The notes: generated by a model not told the origin, from the letters alone. Positions 33,364 through 44,966 are shown, counted from the stretch's first letter. The stretch is 64,000 bases of DNA from Xanthoparmelia taractica (GCA_033085395.1 JANQBS010000082.1:62001-126000), one strand, 5' to 3'. Numbers and translations: made by a program.

Positions 33364-34527
33364 ATGGCAGCACCACACATTCCCAATCTCAACATATTAC
33401 GAAATGTTCGAGGAATAGGTCGTGGTCGGGGTCGTGCGGGACCGGGGGCCACCAATACCACGGGCTCGGAGGAGGACAAGAGTGCCGCACTTAAAGACAA
33501 AGTGGTTCAGCAGACAGATCAAGATGCTAGTGTTTCCAGACTAAGCGCCGTTGAGGCTGGATACCTAGATGATCCATTTGCCAAGTACTTTGTGTCGGGA
33601 GAAGGGCAGAGGAGATTCCCAATCATCAACAGAGGCACCTACGTCCGCACTAAAGCCATTGACAATTTGGTGGACCAGTTCCTTTCCAAGAATCCGGCCC
33701 AGGAGAAGCAGATCATATGCCTTGGTGCTGGATCTGATACCCGCTTCTTCCGCCTGATGAGCCGAAGACCTGTTCCCCACGGCAGAGGCATCTTACAACG
33801 TCCAAATGTCATATGTCATGAGATCGACTTCCAAGCCAACACAGTCCAGAAACTTGATCCCATCCAAAAGCTTGGTGAGCTTTGCGGTCATATCGGAACC
33901 CCTGTGACATTTTCGCATAGCACCAACCCATCAGAGCTCTACCATGCAGATACCCTTCACGCCGACCAGTATCACGTTCATCCTCTTGATCTTCGAGACC
34001 TTGATCCTTCTCGCCCCGCTCCCCGTTCTTTTGACTTCATCGACACTACTCTACCCACCCTCATCATTTCAGAATGCTGTCTTTGCTATCTCTCTCCAGC
34101 TGCGGCAGATACTGTTGCGCTGTACTTTGCACAGCATCTCTTTCCCGACAGCACACCTCTTGGTTTGATACTCTATGAGCCGATACATCCAAACGATCCC
34201 TTCGGTAAAACCATGGTCTCAAATCTAGCTGCGCGAGGCATTGTGTTACAGACGCTGAAAAAGTATGGATCCTTGGAAGCGCAAGCGGCCAGAATGAAGT
34301 CATATGGGCTTAAGGGTACTGGTGGGGCGAGTGTCAAAGATCTTTGGGACAAAGGCGTGGAAGAAGAAGAGAAGGAGCGAGTGGCGGGCTTGGAGATGGT
34401 GGATGAGGTTGAGGAATGGGAGCTGCTGGCTGGACATTATTGCGTTGCCTGGGGCTGGAGGAGTGAGTCGGAGGATGACATATGGGAGGGTTGGAAGAGC
34501 ATGGCGGAAAGTTTGGGAGGGAGTTGA
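33364..34527 (+). CDS. PPM1: leucine carboxyl methyltransferase (PP2A C-terminal methyltransferase)
   Basis: Single exon, 387 residues. Diagnostic pieces in order: DPFAKYFVSGEGQRRFPIIN, RGTYVRTKAIDNLVDQFL (conserved SAM/peptide-binding start), IICLGAGSDTRFFRL (SAM motif I), CHEIDFQ (ribose-binding acid), LDLRDLDPS and LIISECCLCYLSP, ending with GHYCVAWGW. Length and motifs match LCMT1/Ppm1, which methylates the C-terminal leucine of the protein phosphatase 2A catalytic subunit and so controls subunit assembly; it is cytosolic. The first ~45 residues are Gly/Arg-rich and not part of the fold. No introns. Confidence 0.93.
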   Translation: MAAPHIPNLNILRNVRGIGRGRGRAGPGATNTTGSEEDKSAALKDKVVQQTDQDASVSRLSAVEAGYLDDPFAKYFVSGEGQRRFPIINRGTYVRTKAIDNLVDQFLSKNPAQEKQIICLGAGSDTRFFRLMSRRPVPHGRGILQRPNVICHEIDFQANTVQKLDPIQKLGELCGHIGTPVTFSHSTNPSELYHADTLHADQYHVHPLDLRDLDPSRPAPRSFDFIDTTLPTLIISECCLCYLSPAAADTVALYFAQHLFPDSTPLGLILYEPIHPNDPFGKTMVSNLAARGIVLQTLKKYGSLEAQAARMKSYGLKGTGGASVKDLWDKGVEEEEKERVAGLEMVDEVEEWELLAGHYCVAWGWRSESEDDIWEGWKSMAESLGGS

Positions 34528-34907
34528 TAAGCTGGATTAAGTTGGGATTGCGTATAAAGGTTCAGTATTTGGCTTGGACGGATTGATGATATAAGAGGAA
34601 CGAGTTCCTCTCACTAGGAAGCTTGGTACCACAAAATGGTACAATCCCAGGAACATATCTGTCGGCTCCCAATTCATACATTCGTAGCGTCCAAGCCCGC
34701 AATTCGAAGCTTGGGCTCCTACGCCCTTCTCTCCGTGCTGGGTATCACATATGTTCACTTTCGAACTTCAAAAAATCCAGACCGGAAGACGGTGTTCTAT
34801 CATCTCAATGCACTCCACGCTTTCTCCGACGTACACCATCTCACATATCCCGGGTCCGACTTCATCTCTTTCATTCCCGTTTGTTCAGTCCATGAACACA
34901 CAACCCA
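34528..34907. other. convergent intergenic region
   Basis: 380 bp between PPM1 and the AP-2 sigma gene; nothing recognised. Confidence 0.4.
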
Positions 34908-35670
34908 TCACTCCAGCTTATCTAAATGCTCCAGCCTCGTCAAGACAACCTGCTTGCTAGTCTCTTCAATCTCTCCTGCCAGGAACACCTCATCCAATAT
35001 CGCGTAGACCTGATCCTCACCTGTCAGCTATCGTAACGATCCGGCTTATCCCCTATCCATCCACACCCCCCCCCCCCACCCCAAAAATAGGCCCCCTACC
35101 CACGTACCTTGTAAAAGTTAAACACCAAATCCAGCTCGCACACATTGCCAAAGAAACTATCCAGCACCTCGACGAAGAAATGTATCGCCTCCAGATAAGC
35201 CAGCTCGTTGTCGTTTGCGTCGACGCACACGCAGAAGAAGAGACCCGCGTACCGCCGGTAGACTATCTTGAGAGAGCGGAACTCGACAAAGTTGGATTGG
35301 TGCTTCTGATCTCGGGGAGCGATGAGGCGGTGGACCTGGCGGGTTAAGCGCGTGAGCTTGCGGGGGTGGTTGGACCTCCGGGATTTGTTGGGGGGGGGGG
35401 GATGGGAGGACGAGGAGAGGGGTGATGTGGGAGCACGTACCTCGCCTTTGAGCTTAATTTTCTCCTCATCCTGGGTTTTGTTAAATTGGGGTGCCGGTCA
35501 GGGAGGAGGGAGAGGGCGGACTTACGCTGTATGGAGCATACCATTTCGCTAGACGGGTCTTGCCTCTTGTCCATGTCAGTTACATCGACACTATTAAGAG
35601 GCATTGCATGCGGAGCGTTAGACAATGGGACGCACTGCCGGTTCTGGATCAGGATGAAGGACAGCACCAT
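34908..35670 (-). CDS. APS2: AP-2 adaptor complex sigma subunit
   Basis: Five exons on the minus strand, 35670-35636, 35565-35526, 35470-35441, 35335-35108 and 35009-34908, give 144 residues. The protein is nearly the textbook small chain: MVLSFILIQNRQGKTRLAKW, YAPYS, DEEKIKLKGE, VHRLIAPRDQKHQSNFVEFR, YRRYAGLFFCVCVD, AYLEAIHFFVEVLDSFFGNV, ending in LTRLEHLDKLE. Sigma2 is the longin-like core subunit of the clathrin adaptor AP-2, which recognises dileucine cargo signals at the plasma membrane. The four introns hold very short exons (30-40 nt) and two long homopolymer tracts, C12 and G12, that flank exon 4 (see findings). Confidence 0.95.
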
Positions 35671-36352
35671 TTCTGCGACTGTATGCTCTTGCAAATCCGC
35701 TACGTGAAACTGCTTGGAGATTCGCCGGATATAGCCGGAGATAATGTGACGAGGTCAAATTTCAATACCAGGTATTGTGTATTGCTTACCCTGAATCAAT
35801 ACCTCACAACAATACCGCTCCCGTTCTAGAGGGTGAGCGGCGCCGCTATATCACCTGCACTGAGTGAGGTGAAGGGTGAGCCTTTGGATGGACTTTCTCA
35901 AGGCTATTGGGCACGTTTTCAAAATAGCACTATGCGTCACCATTTGCCCCCCACTTGTACTTCTCCATATAAACATCACCTCTGTCTTCCGCAACAGAGG
36001 AAGTGTGAGGACAAGCATTGCCAAGTCAATGGTAGGCCTGGAAGGCGGCCTCCGAGGGGTGGACTCTTTCACATAGTTGTGAGCGGCGCACCTGGACGGA
36101 GAAATGGACAGCTATTTGTTTGTACAGTCTCTACTACTTAGTAGCGTTCAAGTCGCTTCTTGACATTTTCGTGCCTTGCCTGCCTAAGCCCCGCCGACGC
36201 CGCTGGTTGGCCTCATCGCTGCAAACCACCCTCACATCGTTACTCCAAGTTCTTGTAGCAAGGGAAGGGGAAAATGGGGCTTAAGGTGACGTAGATACAG
36301 AAGTAGATATAGAGAAGACGTGTTAGAGCAAAACATTCAACCGCAAAAAAAG
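35671..36352. other. intergenic region
   Basis: Upstream region of the AP-2 sigma gene. Short frames at 35833-36141 are not supported. Confidence 0.4.
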
Positions 36353-36424
36353 TGACCAGATTGGGATTCGAGCCCAGGACCTCTTCCGTGTTAAGGAAGA
36401 GGCCAAAAGGGATAGTCATTGGTC
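36353..36424 (-). tRNA. tRNA-Val(AAC)-like sequence, D-arm degenerate
   Basis: On the minus strand the anticodon arm is perfect: stem CTTCC/GGAAG around loop TTAACAC with anticodon AAC, then a 5-base variable loop, a T arm CTGGG-CTCGAAT-CCCAA, and a 3' acceptor strand TCTGGTC plus A followed at once by a T7 run (Pol III terminator). The 5' acceptor strand GACCAAT pairs over five of seven bases. The D arm does not pair and lacks the invariant GG, and the T loop starts with C instead of T. Overall length (72) fits. It is probably a decayed tRNA copy rather than a working gene. Confidence 0.45.
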
Positions 36425-36592
36425 TTGCGTTGTGGACCCTGTGTCAAGACCGAAGCTGATCTGAGCATTTGTTGAGATAGTGATTCAGGCAGATTGAACC
36501 AGTAACAATTCAATAGGACAAGATTCGGTTGGATTGCAGAAATGCTTTGTGGCATTCACACATGAACAACCACGGAGTATTTGAAATCATAC

Positions 36593-37698
36593 CTAAGCGT
36601 GCGCAAATTGGCTGCTGTACCTACCACCTGGACCTACTTCCCAGCCTGTCCTATTGTCAACAATCACTGGTCTGTGGCGATGATGGTGGGATCGATGCCG
36701 GCTGCGATCGGGGCTTCGGCTTCGGCGTTGATATGAATGAGGTGAAGAATCATCTCTGCTCCGATGACGCCGTGCACGATCATCAACTTTCGCACCATCA
36801 TCAAGACTGAAATCTTCTAACTCATCTCTTTCTCGTCTCTTCCTCCTTCTCTCACGTCGTCTTTCTGCCTCTTCGAGCTCCCGAATCTCACGATCCTTGT
36901 CCTCCTTCCATCTCTTCCTCTCCCGCTCTACTTCCCGCACCCCGGCTACCCCTTTCCGGATCGCAGCCAGAGGATCGTCAGCCACAGTCCTCATCTTCTC
37001 CCTTTCTTTCCTTCTCGGATCTTCATTGCCCCAGACGTCTTTGGAGGGCGCTTCCCCTTCCACTTCACCATTTCCAATAGCACTAATTTTATGGTACCAG
37101 GGCTTTTCACCTATAGCCTGCTTAAAGCCAGCAGCATTAGAGAATCGCATGGTGTATTGATCCTCAAACTCTTTCTGCTTCTTCGCCTTCTCGGCCTCAA
37201 CCTCTGCATTCTTGGGTGCGTTATACCTGGTTCCATCCACGGGGAAAAGATTGATATGACCTTTGGCGTCCGTAATGGGAGCGTCACTGCTCTTTTGGCT
37301 TTTCATTTGCATCTCGCCCTTCGCTGGTACGAGAGCATTGTCCTCTTGAGCGAATCTTATGTCCCTGTCTGTGTCATCTTCCCCCGCGATTCTTCTCCTC
37401 TTTCTCTCCCTACTAGGCTTGTTTTCTCTATTTCGTCCAGTTTGTTCCTCTTCGACTGGAGCTGAGGGTGCTTCGACGGGTAGACCTCGTAATATCTGTA
37501 TGCGTCGTTCGGCATCAACTTCCTGCATATGCTGTTCTTGGGCCTCCTCCCGGGCAGCAGTTGCAGCCTCGTCTCGCTTGACCTTGGCGATGTTGTCGGC
37601 ATTGTAGACATTCCATGACTTCTTCCCAAGCAAGTGTCTGAAGTATTGTAAGCTTTGATCCCCAGGCCAGAAGAACGGACAGGGACTTACAGAGGCAT
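36593..37698 (-). CDS. Cir_N-domain nuclear protein (LENG1-like)
   Basis: Two exons, 37698-37691 and 37637-36593, with a 53-bp intron, give 350 residues. The first coding exon is only 8 nt; splicing yields MPLHLLGKKSWNVYNADNIA. This N-terminus is the CIR N-terminal (Cir_N) domain, as in CIR, CWC25 and LENG1: K-K-S-W-x-V followed by KVKRDEAATAAREEAQE. The overall plan (coiled-coil charged region, internal KPWYHK motif, RS/RD-rich C-terminus with SRSPDRSRHRSHHHRH) is closest to LENG1-like fungal proteins linked to RNA processing. It is nuclear by composition. A direct role in splicing is inference; true CWC25 has a different N-terminus. Confidence 0.8.
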
Positions 37699-38220
37699 GA
37701 TTTTTCTATGGACGAGATACGGATCATAACCAAAAGCCGAGCATATGGGGCGTGACAAGAGAAATCTGCATGGATACCAAATGGCCAAAAGCTAGTGTTG
37801 GAGGTATGGGTTTGGTATTCAAGTCGTATTTAATATTATTGACCGGGTAAGTACTGTTATTTACGCAGTAACATACTAGCTGCGAAGTGGGGTGAAATAT
37901 AACAGTCACGGAAGGTTGGCCGGTAAAGCTTCCCTGTCAACTTAGCGTCCTTCATTCCTCTAATATTGTCGTTTCTTTGTCCTGGCTCCGTGAACTGTTT
38001 TGCTGAGATACCGCTGGTTCTGGAGAGCGTCTGAGTAACATTTGCCATTCATCGAACTGAAGCAGTCGGCAGCTGGCCTGCTAAAATCTCATCTGGCTGC
38101 TTGGTTGAGTTTGGTGCTTGAGATATGAGCGAACCGTGCCTAAGCTTGCGGGCTAGAGTATCTTGAATTGTTTCCTACATTGGAACACACTAGGTTTATC
38201 AGAGTTGTACAATTGCCAGG
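37699..38220. other. divergent intergenic region
   Basis: Shared upstream region of the Cir_N gene and SPT3. No specific element recognised. Confidence 0.4.
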
Positions 38221-39688
38221 ATGGCTGAGAAGTCAGGGGCGAAGTACCGGCAGGAGATTCAACAGGTAGGGTTCTATCCTCTACCCTTTTGCAGGATGAC
38301 ATCCTGTTTGCCTACAATTATATCTCTGGTGCCTTTTGGAGACGGTGGAATTCCCATCTTGAAGAATAATCTGCGTATAATCAAGCCTCTACTGATAAGG
38401 AGTCCATGTCTCGTGTGATTTGTACAGCAAAAGATGTGGTCCCAATGCTGTAGATTTGTACGAGTGCACGAGTATACAGTCTGGATGCTTGCTTCGAGAC
38501 AGGATGATCATCCTGTCGAGGGAGCGACTTTATTTACAAGTCGGTCTTAGCCCTATATCGTTGGTCTTGCCTCATTACTTCCATTCTCCTTAGCAACAGG
38601 AATTACCAACCAACACTATGTCTCTATTGAATGATATATCTGTTCCACCGCCGGAGGCTGAAATAGCGGAAGGCTACAAGCGCATTGTGCTGATACCTGA
38701 ACTCCAACAGATGATGTTCGTGGCCGGCGAGACAGGGGAGCCATCAAGCGAGACAACAACACTCATCGAACAGATCGTACACGAACAAGTTATAGAAATG
38801 GTCAGTTCCTTGGGTCCGTGTGTGCTTACAGATCTAATATCATAATAGCTCAAAAGGTCCACGGCCCTTGCTACTCGACGAGGCTCCCGTGCAATCACCA
38901 CCGCAGATCTATTTTTCCTAATCCGCCACGATAAAGCAAAGACTTCTCGCCTGAAGACATTTCTCTCTTGGAAAGATGTTCGAAAGAGTGCTAGAGATTC
39001 CGACGATAAAGGAGGCGATGCCGCGGACGCTGCAGGCGATGATGCTCTTGGCGGTGTTGACGTCGCTGGTGGGCCCTCAATGCCTGTTAGTGAACTATCC
39101 AAAAGAAGCAAGAAGAAAGTCAAGCTTCCATGGGACATTTCAAGCTTTTTCAGCGAACAACTGCCGGAGGGCGAAGACGAGGATGACGAGGAGGAGGAAG
39201 AAGCAAACGCTGCCACCATTGTCCGCCTGCAAGCAGCCGACAGACGTACTAAAGGCATGACAAGGGATGAATATGTCCATTACAGCGAATGCCGCCAAGC
39301 TTCCTTTACTTACAAGAAAGCTAAGCGATTTCGCGAGTGGGCTGGATTTGGCATAGTGACTGACAGTAAGCCCAACGATGACATTGTTGACATTCTGGGG
39401 TTCCTGCTGTACGACATCGTCCAGACATTGACGGAAGAAGCGTTGAAGGTGAAACAAGAAGAAGACCTTAACAAGTCTCGCAACGGCGATTCCGATGCTC
39501 AGAGCAAGAAGCGCAAGAGAGAGACTGGACTCTTCGACCCGCCTGAGGAGGGTACGACGCCTGTAACACCGAAGCATATTAGAGAGGCTTTCCGAAGACT
39601 CCAGGAGAGGCCAATCCCCGGTAGAGTGAGGGTGTGGATGGGTGGCCCCAGGGCTCTGCAAAGAACTGAGTTGAAGTTGGTTCGTTAA
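38221..39688 (+). CDS. SPT3: SAGA subunit Spt3 (paired histone-fold protein)
   Basis: Exons 38221-38265, 38711-38800 and 38849-39688 give 324 residues. Splicing reconstructs KYRQEIQQ|MMFVAGETGE, the conserved Spt3 start, then TTLIEQIVHEQVIEM and LKRSTALATRRGSRAITTAD followed by LFFLIRHDKAKTSRLKTFLSWKDVR (first histone fold). The second half reads MTRDEYVHYSECRQASFTYK and DDIVDILGFLLYDIVQTLTE (second histone fold), then KKRKRETGLFD. Spt3 resembles a TAF13-TAF11 fusion and contacts TBP to help SAGA-dependent transcription. The first intron is 445 bp, about nine times the local norm, and holds an ATG (38618) in frame with exon 2 that could give an alternative N-terminus. Confidence 0.92.
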
Positions 39689-40096
39689 CCTTCCCTTCAC
39701 ATCATTTTAAGCTGCTTGCTAATGCCACACCAGATTTGATACATTATCACTGGCTTTCGAACATTTGCCATGGTGTAATAGCTAGGGAGCTAGCCTTTGA
39801 TGCGGTATGATACCCATAGCGTTGACTCTGGATAGTGTAAAATACCCATGCAGTCATTGAGAAAAACGTAGTCAATGGCCAGTGACGTCGGGGCTTGCAA
39901 AAGCGAGACCTTCTCCCAAATACCTTACATTCGTCGTCGATTCTTTATCAGTTTCACAGGCCATGAGTTCATGTTATGTCGGACTCGTTTCGTACGCCGT
40001 ACGCCACGCTTCTGCTCCAAAAACATACCAAAATTTACTTGTTGCCCACAAAGGACGCCGTGATGCCCCTGGGTATATATTACGCCACGTGCTCAC
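39689..40096. other. convergent intergenic region
   Basis: 408 bp between SPT3 and SNU23 3' ends; nothing recognised. Confidence 0.4.
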
Positions 40097-40744
40097 TCAA
40101 CATATAATACCACCTCCAACTCCATCATCCTCCTCAGCCTTGATTCCAACACCTCCTTCGGTCTTCCTTCTTTTCTCATTTCTCTTTCTTCTCTTCTCTT
40201 CCCTTTCCCGCTCATCCAAGTCCTTCCTAAGCTCCAATCTCTTCCCTAAATCAACCACATCACCCACTCCCTCTTTCTCTTCTCTCCTCTTCTGAGCCAA
40301 CCACGCTAATCTTTCCCTCACCTCCTCCAAAGTCGCCCTCTTCACCTCCCCAGTCTGCCCAATAGCCACCAGATGCTGCCGCGAATTCAAGTGCTCAAGA
40401 AATTGTAGATTGTCCTTGAATGTTAGATCACAGTCCGCACAATAGAACCCCGCCCCCCGCCCTCTCTTCCCGGTAGCCGCACCAGCTGGTACGAGAGAAG
40501 TTTTGCCAACATTGTTGGAGACGTCGAGACGGGCAGTGCGCGATTCGGTTTCTTTTGCGTCTGGAGGTGTGGATGCGCGGGGGAAGTATTTGCGTCCGGC
40601 AGCTTTGGCTTCGGCACGAGCTGCACCTTCGGCTTTGTACTTTGTCTCGCGGTCAGCTGCTTTTGCGGCGTACTCGTTTCTATCCCAGGTTTTGCGGAAT
40701 GAGGTGTCGGATGCAGTGGACTTTGAGGGACCGGAGCCGGACAT
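40097..40744 (-). CDS. SNU23: U4/U6.U5 tri-snRNP protein Snu23 (ZMAT2-like)
   Basis: Single exon, 215 residues. The N-terminus FRKTWDRNEYAAKAADRE is the family signature. The centre has one U1-type C2H2 zinc finger, FYCADCDLTFKDNLQFLEHL followed by NSRQHL (C-x2-C...H-x5-H). The rest is a charged helix (EEVRERLAWLAQKRREEKEG) and a basic tail (EEKRRKRNEKRRKTEG). Snu23/ZMAT2 belongs to the spliceosomal B complex and helps position the U6 ACAGA helix with the 5' splice site; it is nuclear. The upstream gap to the divergent membrane-protein gene is 324 bp. Confidence 0.92.
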   Translation of the reverse strand: MSGSGPSKSTASDTSFRKTWDRNEYAAKAADRETKYKAEGAARAEAKAAGRKYFPRASTPPDAKETESRTARLDVSNNVGKTSLVPAGAATGKRGRGAGFYCADCDLTFKDNLQFLEHLNSRQHLVAIGQTGEVKRATLEEVRERLAWLAQKRREEKEGVGDVVDLGKRLELRKDLDEREREEKRRKRNEKRRKTEGGVGIKAEEDDGVGGGIIC

Positions 40745-41068
40745 GGCTTATGTCAACAACGGTACGGCCAATGTGTCGGAATGTTGGAATAGGTTGTATC
40801 CAGAGTTTAGCTGATATTTGCAGAGGAAGTATTGGAGCAACCGAGCTCATAAGTCAGCAAGAAGAATGCTGCCTTAACAATATACAGTATAATGAAATTT
40901 ACATTAGCGGGTTAGGCGCCGCGTTTAAGAAGCCTCTTACGACCTATCTTTGTTTGGCTTCAAATCCAACGCGTGACTCTCGTTTGGTAAGGCGTAGCTA
41001 CTCTGATGTCCGTCGGTTGGACTCAGAGTTGACCATGTCTCCTCGTGCATGGACAATACAGTCTAACA
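40745..41068. promoter_or_regulatory. divergent promoter region
   Basis: 324 bp separating the start codons of SNU23 (minus) and the DUF2421 membrane protein (plus); it must contain both promoters. No particular motif assigned. Confidence 0.4.
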
Positions 41069-44000
41069 ATGGCCGAGAAAGGATCCGTGCTCCAAAGGGG
41101 CGGCCGCTATGGGGCAAAGCGGGCGGCGGAGATATGGGGAAACCTGGGGAAGAATAACTTGTGGAAGAGAATCTTGAAAAATGTCACCGCTACTACTCTA
41201 CTCGTCAGCATAAGTCTGATACCAGGTTCTCGGGCTACCATTGGCAGAGCCGCCTATCTTGGCGCTATCACCACAGTCTTTGGCCACCCAGGTCGACGCT
41301 TTGGCCAAATGGCCGAAGCGCTCATCCTTGTCCTTTCCGGAACAGTACTAGGAGTGGCTTGGTCAGTTCTGGGAATCTATCTCGGCTCTCTTGTCATCAA
41401 GGAAAATCCACCAGCGGCCTACGCGATCCGAGCAATTTTCCTAGCGGTGGTAGTGCTATTTCATGGTTATCTACGATCGAAGACGCCTCGATTGTTTATA
41501 TTTGTCCTGCTCTTGGTCATTGTATCGGTGGTGTCTTTGACATCAACTGCCAAAGTGGTAACACCTATTACCGCGACGAATATACTCTATCCAATCTTGA
41601 TTGCTGCGGGGTGCATTTTGCTCGTCAACGTATGTATCTTTCCTGAATTTAGCTCGAGGTATCTTGGTCAAATGACTCTTGATACGTTGAATGACACGGT
41701 CAAAGCGCTTGGAGACGCTGGTTCTTACTTTGTCGAATCAACGAGAGTGGTTGGTCTGAACCCCGTCAAGACTGGCAATACAAACGTGGAAGCTTCTACG
41801 ATTGAGCCAACGAGAAAAGCTACGGACAAAAAACAAGCGCATCCGCAGGATAAATCCTTTAATTCACCAAATACGTCTTTGCGTATCAAGGCCAAAGACA
41901 CAATTCATGGGTTGTTTGCCTGGAAATCCAAGGAAACTGAACACGATGGCTCTAAACCTTCAAAGAAGAGTCTGTCTGACTTGACAGGTACCAAAACGAA
42001 AATACGGAAGAAACTCTCGGATTGCAAAGCAGCTCAACAGGAGTGCAACTTTGAGCTCGCTGTATCTGTGTTGCCTCCTCGCAACATGAAACCTATCAGT
42101 GTGCAAGCAATGAAAAAGCTAGTGGCCAACACTATTGCAGTCATCAGCGCGTGCGAATCCAAGTTCGCTCTTTTAGGGAGCGATAATTATGAGCAATCTT
42201 CTAGCCCGGGAGAAAGGAAACCTGGTTCTGAATTTGTAGAGGCGAGCAAGACTCCGGCAGTCTCAGCAATGGTAGAAGCTACGTCCAATCTGCTTAACCC
42301 AGATTTACCTCTACCCCACGAAGATTCGAAGAATGGAAAGTTGGGCACTATCCTCGAACAAGACAAAGCAGAGCTTGAGATGGTTAAGCCAAGGCGCGAA
42401 ATCGAATTTGGTGACGCTCGTCTGCTTCGGTATTTATTGGCTAGGGTCGCAAAGCCATACGAGGATCTGCACGTTGTCCTCGCTCGGGCGGTTGAGGTGG
42501 TAAGTGCCTGCGTCGCTTACGCCTATGATGTTCCAACCTTACCTTCTGGTGCAAGAGCTCCTGGAGGGATCATGCTTGAGGAATTGGATATGCACGTGGA
42601 CATCCTTCAGAAATCCCTGCTCCAATTTGACGCAGACGCGGCATCTGCTCTGGAAGGAGCTGCAACCATGGAAGAACTGGAGGGCAAGGAGCCTGATATC
42701 ATGCCCAGAGAAGAGGTCTTTTTGATGTCATCGTTCCTGCTCAACGTACGCCAAGCAGCCTCTCATATCGAGAGTATGCTCAAACACTCTCGAGAACTAG
42801 TTGGACGGCGTCAACAACGGAACGGACGTCGGCGCATCTACGCACCACATATCAAATGGTCGAACTGGCTGTATACAGGTGGCGAAGAAGATGAAGCACT
42901 GCCGAATAGTGGCCGCAGAGACAACAGAAAAGGTGTTTCAGACAGGGGTGAGGACGATGACGATGACACAGAGTCATTGAACAGCAAGCAAAGCTTATTG
43001 GCTCACCAACGAGATCTGGAGAAGAACCCTGACACTCGCGAGATTAATAAAGAAGCCGAGAAACAAGAGAAGTCCTGGGCACAATATCCCATGCGCCAAG
43101 GAACACCTCACTCACTCCGTCTCCGTGGTCAAGCTGCCGACGCGGTAGAATGGATCCAACACTCGGAAGATTTGTTGTACGCCATGAAGCTCGGCTTTGC
43201 CGTCTTCCTTGTCCTTTGGCCTGCGTTTGTGGCTTCTTGGAATACCTGGTACTCTCTAAACCGGGGCCTCTGGGCGGCTTTGCAGCTTGTTCTGATCACC
43301 GAAGTGTCCATAGGAACCTCGGTATGGACATTTGTTCTTCGAGGCATCGGTACCACTTTAGGATGTCTTTGGGGCTGGGTGGCAGTTGAAGCTCGCGGAG
43401 GTAATCCGATTGTCTGCGCGGCTATAATTTTTTTGGGACTGTTCCCTTGCGCCTACGTTCAACTTGGGACCAAATACCCGAAAGCTGGCCAGGTCTGCAT
43501 GGTAAGTATATGTGTTGTAGCTCTTTCTAGCGAGCTGGAAACTGTCCCTGGTAAGTTAGATGAACAGCTTGTTTCTTATAGGAGCTGACAGGGACTTGAG
43601 GGACACCAACTGATAATTTTCTCAAGCGATGGATTGCGTTCATGTTAGGTGGAACAATGGCTTTGATCGTGGAACTAGTACTTTTTCCAGTCAAAGCTCG
43701 CACGCGCCTCGTTGAGGCTCTCGCTGCAGCTCTCGGGCAGATCAACGAGATGGAGAAGTGCATCGCGGCCGGCATCGAGCAGGGTGTCAAGATCGACGTT
43801 TTCGCTTCCGCAAGCATCGTACGATTCGAAAATGCTTGCGGAAAGGCGAATACCGCCCTAAATGCTGCAGCGACCTTCCTCCCCTTCTGTAGCAATGAGC
43901 CAAGGATTAAAGGCTCCTTCGAAGGCCTCGCTCTGATATATAGCGAGATTCTTTTCGTGCTTCACCAGATTGTTGATAGAATGGACAATATGTTGCAGCT

Positions 44001-44730
44001 ACGGACGGCCTATGGTTCTGGCCCGTTGGAGGAGCTCAACACTGAGATATACCCTTACCGTCGAAACGTTGCCGGTGCAATCACCACAACATTATTCGCA
44101 ATTCACGGTGCCCTCACCACCAAGCTACCACTTCCACAGTTTCTTCCATCAGCCCGGCTCGCGCACCTGCGCATGATCAACCGAGTGCGAGAAGTTGTTC
44201 TCGAGAAAGTGGGCGAGAAAGATCATAACGCCCATGAGCTCACCGCCAATTTTGCACGCAAGCGGGCTGTCCGGAGGAAATACATGTCCTATAATGCTGC
44301 GTCAGCGGCTCAAGTGGAGATCATTGAGTTCCTAGAGGAGCTCGTTGATTTGACCAAGCTTCTTGTTGGGGCTAACGAGTTTAGGAGTGGACTGTTGACG
44401 AGGCCTTCATATCATGACTACGCCGAGAAGCCTCAAAAGCAAGCTGCAGAATATGAGAGCGATGAGGCGATAGCTGAAGTTAGGGATGAGTTTGGAGAGA
44501 TGCGGCTTGAGACGGCAGAAGGGGCAGCACTAAGGCGAGGGACAACGCTTACTTCCGTGGACACGGGAGCAGGACTCACCAAACGTCGGCGAGGAACAAC
44601 GGATAGCTCGAGGAGCGATGGTGAAGATGTACCTGCCAGTCTGCGCAGGATACAGAGCCGAAAGCTCGAAGCTGGAATGCGGCGGCAACGAACGAATGAA
44701 AGCTGGCATTCACAGCACCGAGGACTATAG
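41069..44730 (+). CDS. large membrane protein of the ArAE_2/DUF2421 (brefeldin A sensitivity-related) family
   Basis: Two exons, 41069-43550 and 43601-44730, give 1,203 residues; the intron joins ETVPG to TPTDNFLKRWIAF. The N-terminal membrane block (residues ~45-200) has about five to six helices, e.g. AEALILVLSGTVLGVAWSVL, RLFIFVLLLVIVSVVSLTST and NILYPILIAAGCILLVNVCI. A long, partly disordered soluble region follows. A second block near residue 700 (LGFAVFLVLWPAFVASWNTW, ALQLVLITEVSIGTSVWTFV, PIVCAAIIFLGLFPCAYVQL) has the FUSC/aromatic-acid-exporter-like arrangement. The C-terminus is cytosolic and Arg-rich. Fungal members are putative ER or plasma-membrane transporters related to S. pombe Bre4; substrates are unknown. 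Confidence 0.87.
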
Positions 44731-44966
44731 TGCAACAAGAAAGATGTGTCACGTTGTCTGATAATCTTGTCAGCCAGCTACTTGAGCGAGGTTACTTTGT
44801 TTGCGATCCCGAAGCTATTTCCTTTGATTTGGCGAAGTGACCACCAAGCTGGTTCAATATCCACAATCGGACCTCTCGTGCACACAGTCAATGCGAATCT
44901 CTAATGTCCAAGCGATGCCTACCCATCATCCACACCTGCGTGACATTTTGGAAGGCACAAAGCCGC

